This document shows, piece by piece, positions 62,797-64,000 of a stretch of DNA of 64,000 bases. Each line of letters starts with the position of its first letter. Position 1 is the stretch's first letter. A program made the translations under genes and the position numbers. The notes under the pieces were generated by a model. That model searched no databases and was not told where the DNA came from. It worked only from the letters and a program-made list of their open reading frames with translations. Source of the DNA: Caldimonas manganoxidans ATCC BAA-369 (GTDB lineage Bacteria > Pseudomonadota > Gammaproteobacteria > Burkholderiales > Burkholderiaceae_C); assembly GCF_000381125.1 (NCBI RefSeq), contig NZ_KB905933.1, positions 1-64,000 of the forward strand, given 5' to 3'.

Positions 62797-64000
62797 ATGT
62801 CCGACATTCTCATCGTGTGGGAGAGCCTGGTGGACTGGCTCGCCAACGGGATGCTGCAGGCTGCCTGGTGGCAGATCCTGGTCTTTACGCTGGTGGTCAC
62901 ACACATCACCATTGCCTCCGTCACGATCTTCCTGCACCGTTCGCAGGCGCACCGGTCCTTGGATCTGCATCCGATCGCGTCGCATTTCTTCCGCTTCTGG
63001 CTGTGGTTGACCACCGGCATGGTCACCAAGGAGTGGGTGGCCATCCATCGCAAGCACCATGCCAAGTGCGAGACCGCGGACGATCCACACAGCCCGCAGG
63101 TGTACGGCATTGGCAAGGTGTTGCGCGAAGGCTCCGAGCTCTACCGTGCCGAAGCCAAAAACCAGGAAACCCTGGCCAAGTATGGGCACAACACGCCCGA
63201 CGACTGGCTGGAGCGCCACGTCTACAGCCGCTACACCTGGCAAGGGGTGGGCTTGATGTTGATCATCGACCTGGCGCTGTTCGGGGCCATTGGCTTGACG
63301 GTGTGGGCGGTGCAGATGCTGTGGATCCCGGTCACGGCCGCCGGCATCATCAACGGCTTGGGCCATTGGTGGGGTTATCGTAACTTCGAGGCGGCCGATG
63401 CCTCGACCAACATTTCGCCTTGGGGCATCCTCATCGGCGGAGAGGAGTTGCACAACAACCACCACACCTACCCGACCTCGGCCAAGCTCTCGGTGAAGAA
63501 GTTCGAGTTCGACATCGGCTGGGTGTACATCCGGGGCCTGCAAATGCTGGGCTTGGCCAAGGTGCGCAAAACGCCACCGTTGCTCAAGCTGGGGGCGGTC
63601 AAACCGGTGGCCGACGCCAAGACCCTGGAGGCCATCATTGCGAACCGCTACGAGGTCATGGCCAAGTACGCCCGTGAACTGCGTCGCGTGTGCCAAAACG
63701 AACTGCGTGCCCTGAAGCAGGCTGGGGCGAAAAACACCGCGCGTTGGAAGGAACTGCGTCTGGCCAAGCGTTGGCTGCATCGGGATCAGGACCGCATTCC
63801 CAGCGATCTCAAGCCCCATATCGACAGGGTGTGTGCCCAATCGCCGACGCTGGCCAAACTGGTGGCGATGCGAGAGGAATTGCGCCAACTGTGGACGCGC
63901 ACCAATGTCTCGGCCGAACAGCTCGTTGCCGACTTGCAGGCTTGGTGTAAGAAGGCCGAGGAAAGCGGTGTGGCTGCCTTGCAAGAGTTTGCGTTGAAAC
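62797..64000 (+). CDS. Acyl-CoA/fatty acid desaturase, 3' end outside the window
   Basis: At least 401 codons are open from ATG 62797 to the window end with no stop. The three histidine boxes of the diiron site are HRSQAHR, HRKHH and EELHNNHHTYP; membrane helices lie between. After about residue 270 a long soluble helical region (RYEVMAKYARELRRVCQNEL and later A-R-W-K-E-L-R-L-A-K-R-W-L-H) continues to the edge. The desaturase puts a double bond in membrane acyl chains. A TACAAT box at 62714-62719 is the best promoter candidate. Confidence 0.92.
   Translation, partial: MSDILIVWESLVDWLANGMLQAAWWQILVFTLVVTHITIASVTIFLHRSQAHRSLDLHPIASHFFRFWLWLTTGMVTKEWVAIHRKHHAKCETADDPHSPQVYGIGKVLREGSELYRAEAKNQETLAKYGHNTPDDWLERHVYSRYTWQGVGLMLIIDLALFGAIGLTVWAVQMLWIPVTAAGIINGLGHWWGYRNFEAADASTNISPWGILIGGEELHNNHHTYPTSAKLSVKKFEFDIGWVYIRGLQMLGLAKVRKTPPLLKLGAVKPVADAKTLEAIIANRYEVMAKYARELRRVCQNELRALKQAGAKNTARWKELRLAKRWLHRDQDRIPSDLKPHIDRVCAQSPTLAKLVAMREELRQLWTRTNVSAEQLVADLQAWCKKAEESGVAALQEFALK

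Overview
This is a high-GC window with gene order and gene families typical of Burkholderiales (Betaproteobacteria). Pointers are the hemA-prfA-prmC block, a Bug-type periplasmic binding protein, a DUF3717 protein, a paired cphA'/cphA cyanophycin locus with its associated ABC exporter and DUF1854 protein, and tRNA-Met. The genus cannot be fixed from the sequence alone.

Region 1-5.0 kb is an accessory patch that looks like a graveyard of mobile and defence genes: the tail of an IS5-type transposase, an intact parD antitoxin next to a deleted parE, an AAA+/DUF4143 ATPase, a possible hsdR start stub, an excisionase-like HTH gene, a DNA methyltransferase cut after about 110 codons, an intact Phd/RelE-type toxin-antitoxin pair with its own promoter and palindrome, a MerR C-terminal remnant and a GDCCVxC-type small cysteine protein. 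From about 5.1 kb the window reads as core chromosome.

5.1-17 kb: universal stress protein, DUF454 membrane protein, then the cyanophycin locus. DUF1854 and ABC transporter genes face away from two tandem synthetase-type genes; the first has lost its Mur-ligase P-loop lysine and the second is canonical. A Fur-like palindrome and a TonB siderophore receptor follow, then a GDT1/TMEM165 manganese exporter whose leader carries a yybP-ykoY (Mn2+) riboswitch.

17-30 kb: a fused ArsN2-ArsN1 acetyltransferase, S4 and FKBP proteins, an EAL phosphodiesterase next to a hybrid histidine kinase, a GNAT protein, aldo-keto reductase, YbaK, PlsY, RidA, a second hybrid kinase interrupted by an in-frame TAG, a YciO-type protein and a patatin.

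30-45 kb: a probable copper operon (DUF2946 protein, TonB receptor, PepSY membrane protein, PCuAC chaperone), a second YbaK-like protein, HU, 5'-nucleotidase, a LapA-like membrane protein, an SLC13/TrkA-C permease, BON and DUF1328 envelope-stress small proteins, a SulP transporter, and a Bug/N-formylglutamate amidohydrolase pair with a divergent LysR gene.

45-64 kb: hemA-prfA-prmC, membrane proteins including a degenerate GGDEF protein, miaB, tRNA-Met with a strong terminator, a sulfate ABC operon in the order cysA-sbp-cysT-cysW, a Spy/response-regulator/histidine-kinase set resembling Cpx, a DUF3717-DUF1289 protein, trpS with a C-terminal extension, purN, an RsmB-like methyltransferase and a fatty acid desaturase cut by the window end. 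No rRNA operon and no CRISPR array were seen.
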